Positions 50,113 to 57,793 of a DNA stretch of 64,000 bases are shown one piece after another; the first letter of the stretch is position 1; every line of letters starts with the position of its first letter. A program made the position numbers and the translations under genes. The notes under the pieces are model-generated. The model did no database searches, had not been told where the DNA came from, and worked only from the letters and a program-made list of their open reading frames with translations. The stretch lies in contig JANWZE010000025.1 in NCBI GenBank assembly GCA_025054955.1, positions 1 through 64,000 on the forward strand. Direction: 5' to 3'. This DNA comes from Blastocatellia bacterium. GTDB taxonomy: Bacteria > Acidobacteriota > Blastocatellia > HR10 > J050.

Positions 50113-52485
50113 TCAATTGCCAGCCGGCGTCGCCACATAGATGGCCGAGGGCAAGGATGAACCGTTTGTTGCTGCTGTGAAGGCAATGTGCCCCTCACGG
50201 TTCAATCCGAGGCTGTAGAATCGGCTAAATCGGCCTGTTCCGCCGGACAGTGATTGCAGCGTTGTGGCGACAGGTCTGAGCGCCCCTTTGTCGAACATGA
50301 ACACACCCTGACGGATCGTCAACCATGTGCCGATAAAAGCAATCTGCCCGGCATTGTTAATCACCGCCTGGCCGAGCGATTGAAACAGCCGGCCGGCATC
50401 GCCTGGAACTTCCATGCCGGTATGAGCGACAAGCGACGCCCGCCCACTGGCCCAATGAAAGATGGCTTGATCATCCTCATAGTATGTCTGAAAGACTACT
50501 TCACCGCGATCGTTGAGCATGACCGATTCAAACTGACCATACTCGCGACCACCCAGCCCCGGCGCCTGTCGTTGACCTTTGGCTACGAGCGTGAGCCGTC
50601 CACCCAACCACAGAAACACACCTTCGTCACCATCATCGAGCGAGGCGATGAACGCGATTTCGCCGTCATTGTTAATCCATAGGTCTTTGCTATTGAATGA
50701 AACAAACCGAGCATCGCCAGGGGCAAGCTGTGATTCGACGGCGACCAGTTGATGCTGGCCGTTCGCATAGCGAATGATCGCTTGTTTCTCAGTGGCATCC
50801 TCGCCTGAGCCTTGACGAATAATCCCATTAAAAACAACCATGCCGGACTGGTTCATCACCACGTCTTCAAAACTGACAAATAGCGTATTGGGCAAGCCTG
50901 GCGCATCGCGTCCGAACAGGGCAATAGCTTCCGGCCCGCGCGTTAACACGCGCACGACACCAATCTCAGAAACGCCGCCCAGCAGCGAAACGCTCATGGC
51001 GGTTCCTCCCTGGTCGCTGAGGCCAAAGCGATTCGGCTCGAAGTCGGGAATCTCCGAAACGATCCCGTTGCCGCTATTGGCGACTGATTGCCCAGGAACT
51101 AGCAAAGGACGAATCGCTCCGCTATCGCTCAAATGTAGGCCACGTCCGTTGCCGGTCACTAGCCCGCTGAACGCTAGGGTCCCATTGGGGCTAAAGCCCA
51201 GGTCGCTGCCCAGCAGCAAATGACGCGCGCCGGGCACTGATGTGCGTGATGTGACTGCCGGCGTCACATTCAATCCATTAACCAGATAGATGCCAACTGT
51301 TCCCGGATTCACCGTGTGGCCAACAAAGGCAATGGTCCGGTCGGCATTGATGGCCAGGTCACCCGTTGGCACAAATCGGTCGGCCACTCCGCCAACCACC
51401 GATTTCTGCGAGTAAAGAGCAACACTCAAGGTTCCCCGCGAATAAACAAGGACAGCTTGACGTCCGCTCTCAAACACGGCGCGAAAAGCGAACTCCCGCT
51501 GCTGATTGCTGACGATCGTGGGAAAGTCCTCGTATCTCTCGCCTACTAACAGCGTCACCGACTGCCCCCCCACAGCGACGGTCTCCAGCCTGCCGCCGAT
51601 CATCGCATAGAGGTTCACTGATGCGCTGTAGCCGTTGAGGGCAAAGCCGACGAACGCTAAGTCTCCCTCTTCGCTGATCAACACCGTCTGACTGAACCGT
51701 TCAAATGTGCCGCCCACAGGAGCAGCTTGACCAGTGGCCAACAACAAGCGAAACGTGCCGGCGCTATAGAGGAAAACGACCGAACTGGCGCTGCCATTAC
51801 GGACCGACGCTTGAAGCAACAGTTTCCCGCTGTTGGTCAACGAGCGAACGGCCACCGCCGTGAATTGGCCTCCTACCGAAGGAGCCGGCTGCGTCGGCGC
51901 AGCAATCGCCTGCACCCGCTCGCGCTCCCAGAGAAACGCGGCTGTCTGCGTCGCAAATAAACTTCCGGTAAAGGCCACCTGGCCACTGTCATTCAGCAAC
52001 ACATGGAGAAAATCCTGGTAGCTCGAGAACGTGGGCACCGGCGGACGGTCGCTCGATAAAACAATTGAACGAATCGTCCGCGTGGACGCCGAATATAAGA
52101 AGATGCCTTTAAGAGCGCGCGCGCCAAACGTCGTAGCAATGAAGGCAACATCGCTATTGTTATTCAAACTCAGCCCTAACAGCTCGTCAAAATAGACGCC
52201 ACTCAACCCCGGCACAGGCTCAGCCGTGGATGCAATCGGAGTGATGCTATTGCCGATTTGAAGATACAAGCCGGTGTACTCACCAGCAATGAACGCCACG
52301 TGACCATGTGTGTTGATGGCGACCGTATTAAACTGAGCAAAATTGACCGGTGCTGTCACCGGCGTGCCAGTCGAGATCATGGGCGTCAGTTTGAACGTGC
52401 CTGACGATTGCGCCTGTACGACCCAGGGCCTTGATGCCACTAACACGAGAAGCCAAATGGCAGTCAACCACTGTTTGATCTTCAT
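50113..52485 (-). CDS. Secreted beta-propeller-like repeat protein (DUF7453-like)
   Basis: This 790-residue secreted protein has a signal peptide (residues 1-25, ending WVVQAQ) and then many copies of a loose 45-55-residue repeat. The repeat core is 'N..G.VAFIA....GIFL...G....I...GQ..PG.GG.F..F', seen for example in NNNSDVAFIATTFG, LNDSGQVAFTGSLF, SEEGDLAFVGFAL and NNAGQIAFIGTW. The pattern is typical of Acidobacteria and Planctomycetes surface proteins assigned to DUF7453; their role is unknown. The start at 52485 has GGAGG about 11 nt upstream, within a very short leader if the sigma-54 site at 52513-52528 is used. It could adhere to or bind polymer at the surface (inference). Confidence 0.78.
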   Translation of the reverse strand: MKIKQWLTAIWLLVLVASRPWVVQAQSSGTFKLTPMISTGTPVTAPVNFAQFNTVAINTHGHVAFIAGEYTGLYLQIGNSITPIASTAEPVPGLSGVYFDELLGLSLNNNSDVAFIATTFGARALKGIFLYSASTRTIRSIVLSSDRPPVPTFSSYQDFLHVLLNDSGQVAFTGSLFATQTAAFLWERERVQAIAAPTQPAPSVGGQFTAVAVRSLTNSGKLLLQASVRNGSASSVVFLYSAGTFRLLLATGQAAPVGGTFERFSQTVLISEEGDLAFVGFALNGYSASVNLYAMIGGRLETVAVGGQSVTLLVGERYEDFPTIVSNQQREFAFRAVFESGRQAVLVYSRGTLSVALYSQKSVVGGVADRFVPTGDLAINADRTIAFVGHTVNPGTVGIYLVNGLNVTPAVTSRTSVPGARHLLLGSDLGFSPNGTLAFSGLVTGNGRGLHLSDSGAIRPLLVPGQSVANSGNGIVSEIPDFEPNRFGLSDQGGTAMSVSLLGGVSEIGVVRVLTRGPEAIALFGRDAPGLPNTLFVSFEDVVMNQSGMVVFNGIIRQGSGEDATEKQAIIRYANGQHQLVAVESQLAPGDARFVSFNSKDLWINNDGEIAFIASLDDGDEGVFLWLGGRLTLVAKGQRQAPGLGGREYGQFESVMLNDRGEVVFQTYYEDDQAIFHWASGRASLVAHTGMEVPGDAGRLFQSLGQAVINNAGQIAFIGTWLTIRQGVFMFDKGALRPVATTLQSLSGGTGRFSRFYSLGLNREGHIAFTAATNGSSLPSAIYVATPAGN

Positions 52486-52512
52486 ACACACAGTTCCTCC
52501 GCTCGAACACAA

Positions 52513-52528
52513 AGCAAGTGACGTTCCG
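52513..52528 (-). promoter_or_regulatory. Sigma-54 promoter candidate for the repeat-protein gene
   Basis: Minus-strand CGGAAC-GTCAC-TTGCT keeps GG-N10-GC and the TTGCW -12 box and agrees with the consensus at 9 of 11 core positions. Predicted start is about 52502, 17 nt before the ATG, just upstream of the GGAGG ribosome site at 52496-52500. Confidence 0.42.
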
Positions 52529-52720
52529 CTTGGCCGCGCTGGGCGCACGACCGGGGCAATCCGCAATAAGCATTGCTCTCCGAGAAGTTATCATGGGCGA
52601 GAGGTGGCATTGTGACCATCCCTACTCACCCACTGCTGTTCATCTATGAAATGTCCTTTTCAGGGATTTCATGAACAGGAATTACGCGCCGGGACTGACA
52701 CGCGCTTGAGCCAATGCCGA

Positions 52721-53968
52721 TCACAGGAGGCGAAATCCTAACTGACGTCCAATGCGATTGAAAATGGTTTGTAAATCATCCAGCGACGGCGCGTCAAAGT
52801 AATGATCATTCGTGCCCGGCCTAGAGGAGGCCACGCGTTGCATCAATTCAATGTCCACATCGTCGGAAACCCCATAACGAATCGAAAAGATTTCGATGCC
52901 TTCATCCTTGGCGGCCTGCGCTTGCGCGAGCATCGCTTGGTCGAGGCAACCATAATCAGCATCGTCGCAATTCATCACGCCCATGCCGAAATAGGCATTG
53001 CGGCGGCAGGTGCTGTTGGGATTTGTCATCGCATCGCCGATATTGTTATCGCCATCGGTGAGCAGGATCATAACCTTTCGGAATCGCGACCGCGGGCCAG
53101 CCTCAGTAAACGGCGCATCGGAGGTCAACACGTGCCGGCCCCATTTGATGCCTTCCGCAATCGTCGTGCAAGAAGAATACGGAGTACCGCCCTGCGCCTG
53201 CATGCTGGCAATCGCCGCATGAATGGCCCCCTTGTTATAAGAGAGTCCAGCCACCGGCGGAAGCGCCGGATTTGTGCATGATTGATCTGCCGGGTTGAGC
53301 GGTTGATTGAACGACCCATCGGCATTGCGGCAGCCGGCCGGCCGACCATCCACATCGGCGGGCAATCGCACTTTTCCACGAAACGCTACCAATCCGACTT
53401 TGATAGACGGCGCTGTGCCGTTGGGAATTAACATGTCAACAAACTGATGAGCCGCCGCCTTCACTGATTCAATTGGCTCACCCTCCATGCTGCCAGAATT
53501 GTCTATCACCAGCGCAACTTCCAGATCATTGAAGCCGGCGCAAGCGGACGCCGCGACATCGCGCGAGCTAATGGCCAGCACATTCATGAACGTCATTTCC
53601 ACATTCACCTGTGCTGTCACACATACGCTCCGAACGCCAGTGCCGGGATTAAGAGCGGTAACCGTCGCGCCTGAGTAATTCCTGTTCAGATAATCATTGA
53701 CCGCATTGGCCACGGCGCCATTTTGGCAGTCAGGATCGCTCATCAAGTACATTGACCCGGCCAGCGCCGCTGCATCCACGGCTGCTTGCAGTCGCGCGCG
53801 AGCCGTATAGAGCCGTCCCATATCAACGGCGAATCCGGCCATGCCAAGAAGGATGGGGAACGTGATCGTCACCAGGAGTAACGCTTGGCCGCGCGCTCGC
53901 GCTCGCCGACGCGCCAGATACTGTTCAGACCCGCTCCTTGTCGAAGAAACAACCAATCGTTTCATCAT
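52721..53968 (-). CDS. VWA protein with TadG-like N-terminus (copy 3)
   Basis: This 415-residue protein has a TadG/TadE-like N-terminal helix (GQALLLVTITFPILLGMAGFA, in part, about 28-48), then MGRLYTARARLQAAVDAAALAG and a VWA domain. The MIDAS motif is VIDNSGSM (DxSxS) near residue 160. Cys-rich loops (CRNADG, NCDDADYGCLDQ) are kept in all three copies and suggest disulfides outside the cytoplasm. The C-terminus FNRIGRQLGFRLL is shared too. The start is chosen at 53968 (Met-Met) because the sigma-54 candidate at 54012-54027 would put the transcript start at about 54001, just before the other ATG at 53998. Unlike copies 1 and 2 it has no TadE-like partner. Confidence 0.8.
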   Translation of the reverse strand: MMKRLVVSSTRSGSEQYLARRRARARGQALLLVTITFPILLGMAGFAVDMGRLYTARARLQAAVDAAALAGSMYLMSDPDCQNGAVANAVNDYLNRNYSGATVTALNPGTGVRSVCVTAQVNVEMTFMNVLAISSRDVAASACAGFNDLEVALVIDNSGSMEGEPIESVKAAAHQFVDMLIPNGTAPSIKVGLVAFRGKVRLPADVDGRPAGCRNADGSFNQPLNPADQSCTNPALPPVAGLSYNKGAIHAAIASMQAQGGTPYSSCTTIAEGIKWGRHVLTSDAPFTEAGPRSRFRKVMILLTDGDNNIGDAMTNPNSTCRRNAYFGMGVMNCDDADYGCLDQAMLAQAQAAKDEGIEIFSIRYGVSDDVDIELMQRVASSRPGTNDHYFDAPSLDDLQTIFNRIGRQLGFRLL

Positions 53969-54011
53969 GCTCTTCTCTGAATTGTTTACGCTTACCATAT
54001 CTCATCTCCCT

Positions 54012-54027
54012 TGCAACCTGATGACCG
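54012..54027 (-). promoter_or_regulatory. Weak sigma-54 promoter candidate for VWA copy 3
   Basis: Minus-strand CGGTCA-TCAGG-TTGCA has GG-N10-GC and a full TTGCA box, but the -24 hexamer matches only in GG. The predicted start is near 54001, 33 nt upstream of the ATG at 53968. Confidence 0.3.
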
Positions 54028-54290
54028 TCTCTCGGCCGCAGCATGTGGGACTATGTCGTGGAGCGCGGTGGCCGATTGTGGCATGGCCACCGCATTAAAG
54101 GGGCTCAACCTGATGCCTGCTCATTGTCGCAAAAGACAGCTCGACAAACAATCGAGGGAATTACTTAATTTGCCGGGAAAGAATACAGTTGGTATCTCGT
54201 TCCGACACGCGCGAGTGAGAGACAGGAATGGAAGGTTCAAAGAATACAGGCTGGCGCGTCGTTTGCAGCATGAGCTAACCAGGAGGCCTG

Positions 54291-54336
54291 AAAAAATTGG
54301 CCGCCAAGGATGGATTCTACTCAGCTCTTGGCGGCC
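54291..54336 (-). terminator. Intrinsic terminator after the second TadE module
   Basis: Arms GGCCGCCAAG (54299-54308) and CTTGGCGGCC (54327-54336) are perfect complements with an 18-nt loop. On the minus strand the stem is followed by AATTTTTT. It ends the transcription unit of the genes at 54687-59411 about 350 nt after the last stop, isolating VWA copy 3. Confidence 0.75.
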
Positions 54337-54686
54337 ATCACAGGGTACTTGATGACCATTGTGCGAGGAAAAAGCCTGTTAAGCAGCGCCGATCACGCTT
54401 GCAATGAGATTGTCACAGCATCAACCATCCTGCCAGCATAAGCGTTCAAAAACACCTCCCACCATCAAGGCGCTGCGCTCACCACAAGAAAGAGTCGGCA
54501 GGTCTGTAGCTGTGGCCGCGCGCCTTGATGGCAAGAGTTGTTGCTCCGACATTGATGAAAAAGCAAATTCCTTCAGTGCGTTGATCGCGTGTTTCATGCC
54601 TGTTTTTGACAGTTCTGCCAACATTGGATACCGCCTTCCATGCCGGACTCGGCTTCAAGTGGCGAAGGGCGCTGTCAGCACCGCGC

Positions 54687-55163
54687 CTAAGAGCAAGGAA
54701 TCCATGGTTCGTTCAGTTTGCGATCCTGGCCTTGCAGTTCAATCTGGCCGCTGTTGGGCATGATGCGGCTGATCAAGGGAACCACCGGCCGATACGTGTA
54801 CCGTACGATGACTTCGACCAAGTCACAGGGCGCTCCCGGATGATTATCGCGGGCGCCGCCGGATGTGGTCACACCGGCATAGCTGCGCACGCTGATAATC
54901 GGCGCATTGCCCGGCAGACCGGCAACCGCATTCTGAGCGGCTGTGATGATGCGACTCAACCGCGTGCCGTCTTCCTCACCTTCTCCAGTGACGGCCACAC
55001 GCGCGGCTGTGCGGGCTGCATGTTGAACCGTGACCCAAGCATGAAACAGCCGCCCCATCTCGATGACGCCAAATAGACACACCACCAGCAGGGGCGTGAC
55101 CAGCACCATCTCCGTGAGCGCTTGTCCGCGGCTGCTACGCATATAATCGTGATAGTTCACCAT
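54687..55163 (-). CDS. TadE-like protein (b2)
   Basis: This 158-residue pilus-assembly TadE-like protein has a short cytoplasmic start (SSRGQALTEMVLVTPLLVVCLFG, in part), one transmembrane helix at about 17-34 and a small extracytoplasmic domain. The phrase IEMGRLFHAWVTVQHAARTAAR is typical of TadE. The C-terminal end QDRKLNEPWIPC is nearly the same in its paralogue at 57299-57772. It closes the second TadE-VWA-TadE module, 17 nt after the VWA gene. The ATG at 55163 has GAGGG upstream. It probably sits in the inner membrane facing the periplasm and may form a minor-pilin-like filament part. The function is not known. Confidence 0.84.
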   Translation of the reverse strand: MVNYHDYMRSSRGQALTEMVLVTPLLVVCLFGVIEMGRLFHAWVTVQHAARTAARVAVTGEGEEDGTRLSRIITAAQNAVAGLPGNAPIISVRSYAGVTTSGGARDNHPGAPCDLVEVIVRYTYRPVVPLISRIMPNSGQIELQGQDRKLNEPWIPCS

Positions 55164-55180
55164 AACCGACCCTCGCCTGC

Positions 55181-56497
55181 TTAGAGCAATCGAAATCCAA
55201 GTTGACGCCCAATTCTGTTAAACACTGTTCCAATGTCATTGACCGACGGGGCATCATAGTAATGATCATCGGTGCCCTGTGACGATGATGCCACCGCCTT
55301 CATCAACGCGATGTCCACCGCGTCGGACACGCCGAAGCGAATGGCAAAAATTTCAATACCCTCCTCCTTCGCTTTCCGCGCCTCCTCCAACATGGCTTGA
55401 TCCAGGCAGCCATAATCATTACACCCACAGTTGGTCACGCCCATCTGGAAATAGGCATTGCGCCGATAGGTTGATTGTGGATCTGTGCGAGGGCTGCGTC
55501 CGCCGAACTGACCTGAACATGTGCCATCCTCGTTATCTCCGTCGGTGAGCAGGATAATCACCTTGCGAAATCGGTCCTTGGAACCCCCTTCAACAAACGG
55601 CGCTTCCGGCGTCAATACATGCCGTGCCCATTTTAACCCTTCGGCAATAATGGTGCCCGACGTATCGCTCGGTGAGTTCCCGGCATTCATCGTATGAATC
55701 GCGCGTTTAATGCTGGACTTGTTGTAAGAGAGTCCAAAAACCGGCGGCAACGCGGCATCCCGGCAGGAATAATCGGGAGGATTGACGTTGGAATTATTAA
55801 CCGAGCCATTAGCATTGCGACAACCGGCCGGCTTGCCATCCACGCCATCAGGCAGCCGGATTTTGCCGCGAAACGGCACAAGACCAACCTTGATTGAAGG
55901 AGCGCCGCCGTCGGGAATCATCAGGTCCACCAGCTTGATCGCTGCTTGCTTCACTTCGGCAATGGGCCGTCCATTCATACTGCCAGAATTGTCAACGACC
56001 AGAACGACCTCAAGGTCATTAAACCCTGCGCATGAACGCGCGCTCACACTTCGAGAGCTGAGGGCCATCACTTTCATGAACGTCATGGGCACATCGGTCT
56101 GAGCCGAGACGCACACGCCACGCACCTGCGTTAACGGGCTCAACGCTGTGACGAGCGCGCCCGGATAGTTGTTGACAAGGTATTCAGTAACAACATTGGC
56201 AACTATGCCGTTTCTCAGTTGTGGGTCTGAACCAAGATACATCGAACCAGCCAGCGCCGCCGCATCCACGGCTGCTTGTAATCTGGCCTTGGCGGCATAC
56301 ATTCGTCCCATGTCAACGGCCAATCCCGTCATCCCTAACACGACCGGCAAGGCGACCGCGATGGCCAGCAAAACTTGACCACGGGCCCGACCGCGCCCGC
56401 TACGGGATAGGCATCGTTGAGGTGCCCCTAAGCCTGAGCGGATTGGGCAGCAGCTCGCTAACCAATGGAATATTGCCGAAAATAAACCTGTAATCAT
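55181..56497 (-). CDS. VWA protein with TadG-like N-terminus (copy 2)
   Basis: This 438-residue protein has N-terminal TadG-like hydrophobic segment (GQVLLAIAVALPVVLGM near residues 40-56), VDAAALAGSMYL and a VWA domain with MIDAS VVDNSGSM near 160. It keeps the Cys-rich loops (CRNANGS, NCGCNDYGCLDQ) and the terminal FNRIGRQLGFRLL. The only ATG in frame (56497) lies inside the upstream TadE-like gene and overlaps it by 98 nt, exactly as in copy 1. No strong ribosome site precedes it, so coupled re-initiation or +1 frameshifting from the TadE frame are both possible. Confidence 0.82.
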   Translation of the reverse strand: MITGLFSAIFHWLASCCPIRSGLGAPQRCLSRSGRGRARGQVLLAIAVALPVVLGMTGLAVDMGRMYAAKARLQAAVDAAALAGSMYLGSDPQLRNGIVANVVTEYLVNNYPGALVTALSPLTQVRGVCVSAQTDVPMTFMKVMALSSRSVSARSCAGFNDLEVVLVVDNSGSMNGRPIAEVKQAAIKLVDLMIPDGGAPSIKVGLVPFRGKIRLPDGVDGKPAGCRNANGSVNNSNVNPPDYSCRDAALPPVFGLSYNKSSIKRAIHTMNAGNSPSDTSGTIIAEGLKWARHVLTPEAPFVEGGSKDRFRKVIILLTDGDNEDGTCSGQFGGRSPRTDPQSTYRRNAYFQMGVTNCGCNDYGCLDQAMLEEARKAKEEGIEIFAIRFGVSDAVDIALMKAVASSSQGTDDHYYDAPSVNDIGTVFNRIGRQLGFRLL

Positions 56498-56819
56498 AAT
56501 TCACCACTACTGTCACCGTCCGGTTGCCTCGACTATCAAAGCCATACGTTGCTTGAGAAGTGAGTGTGGATGTGGGCAGCCGCTCAGCCAATGTTTGCAC
56601 TAATCCGTTCAGGTTCGCCGTCGGACCCTCACGAACGATCAGCCGGGCTCCGTCTCGGCTAGCTTCGGCTACCGTCAAATAAGCATTCAAGCCATTTCCC
56701 ACTTCGACCAAGCCAACCAATATGATCAGGATGATCGGCAGCAACAGACTCAGTTCAATCAGTGCGCCACCTGTTTCCGCATGCCGTTGCTGTGATTTCT
56801 TGCGATTCGTTGCCTGCAT
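56400..56819 (-). CDS. TadE-like protein (a2)
   Basis: This 139-residue TadE-like protein has HAETGGALIELSLLLPIILIILVGLVEVG (in parts): a cytoplasmic start, one helix at about 18-38 and a small exported domain. NAYLTVAEASRDGARLIVREGP is the TadE-type post-helix segment. It ends in TSTMPIP; the sister protein ends TTMPIP. The last 98 nt are shared in another frame with VWA copy 2. The start at 56819 has GCAGGG 6 nt upstream. It heads the second module. Confidence 0.83.
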   Translation of the reverse strand: MQATNRKKSQQRHAETGGALIELSLLLPIILIILVGLVEVGNGLNAYLTVAEASRDGARLIVREGPTANLNGLVQTLAERLPTSTLTSQATYGFDSRGNRTVTVVVNYDYRFIFGNIPLVSELLPNPLRLRGTSTMPIP

Positions 56820-57298
56820 ATTGCACCCTGCCTTTTAGGACATCGTTGCTTAGCCTCAACCGGCCAAGCCCTCTACATGACCAATGCCCTTGGCGCGCTC
56901 AAACAATCCACACCAGATTGTCCCAAAACGCACCAGGTCTCACAATCGGCAGGACTACCTACTTCTCAACTTAGAATTACGGAGGAAGCAACGACTTCAA
57001 TACCAGTTCACATGAAGAGGCCGTGTGTTGGCACTGTTCGTGCCTTTCGTAACCCTTTTGCTAAAAGACTCCGGAATGAATTTGTGCAACGTGCGGCTAT
57101 TGTGAGGGGAGAATGGTGGTAAAGGTGGTGGGCACAGGGTGTGCCGGCCTACACCGACAGGGCGTGAGTTACTGAGGGAACAGCGTGAATGTGAGCGACG
57201 TGAGGGGTGGCAACGTTGCTGAGCGATGAAATGACAAGAGGCGGTCTCGTATCTTCTGCTTGCTCGGTGTTGTCACCCCTTCAAAACGCTCCACGCGC
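56820..57298. other. 479-bp gap between the two modules
   Basis: No gene is supported. The stretch separates module 1 (57299-59411) from module 2 (54687-56819) on the minus strand. I see no strong promoter consensus and no T-run terminator; a GG-N10-GC match at 56842-56860 lacks the TTGC box. Confidence 0.5.
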
Positions 57299-57772
57299 TC
57301 ATGGACAGGGAATCCACGGTTCGTTCAATTTGCGATCCCGACCGCGCAACTGAATCGTTCCTTGATTGGGCATCAGACGCCGGATGAATGGCAGAATGGG
57401 CCGATAGTTGTACCGAAGCTCGACCTCCACCAATTCGCACGGTTGCCCCGGATTGCCCAGTCGGCCTGGGCCAGTGGCTGTCATGCCGGGCCAACTTTGC
57501 ACGATCACTTGCGGAACCGGACTCAAGCTTTGCACCCGCGAGAGCGCCGCGCTGACAATGGCATTGTAGCGCGTGCCTTCCAGCTCGCCTCTGCCTGTGA
57601 CGGCGACCCGCGTGGCCACTCGCGCAGCATGTTGGATCGTCACGTAACAGAAGAACAATCGGCCTAATTCGATAACACCATACACGCACAGAAACATGAT
57701 CGGGGCGGCCAACGCCATCTCCGTGATCCCCTGACCACGACTGCGTTTCTGCTGAGATCGTTCGTGAGCCAT
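57299..57772 (-). CDS. TadE-like protein (b1)
   Basis: This 157-residue paralogue of the gene at 54687 has SRGQGITEMALAAPIMFLCVYGVIELG (in parts), one helix at about 17-35, then FFCYVTIQHAARVATRVAVTG and a small exported domain. The terminal DRKLNEPWIPCP block is the shared hallmark of this pair. The start at 57772 follows AAGGAGG with 5-nt spacing. It comes 21 nt after VWA copy 1 and closes module 1. Confidence 0.84.
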   Translation of the reverse strand: MAHERSQQKRSRGQGITEMALAAPIMFLCVYGVIELGRLFFCYVTIQHAARVATRVAVTGRGELEGTRYNAIVSAALSRVQSLSPVPQVIVQSWPGMTATGPGRLGNPGQPCELVEVELRYNYRPILPFIRRLMPNQGTIQLRGRDRKLNEPWIPCP

Positions 57773-57793
57773 GTCTGCCTCCTTAGCAGCAGC

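Larger units (their letters stand above)
53969..54686. other. 718-bp intergenic region with terminator and hairpins
   Basis: It separates the second TadE module from the lone VWA gene. It contains an intrinsic terminator (54291-54336, minus), a second inverted repeat CATCAAGGCG/CGCCTTGATG with a 48-nt loop (54463-54530), and a sigma-54 candidate (54012-54027). A 67-codon minus-strand frame (54421-54624) is not supported. No remnant of a TadE-like gene was recognised. Confidence 0.55.

Noticed and set aside
54421-54624. 67-codon minus-strand open frame with an AAGGCGG site
   Set aside because: Short, no homologue recognised, and it covers an inverted repeat (54463-54530). It stays possible but unsupported.
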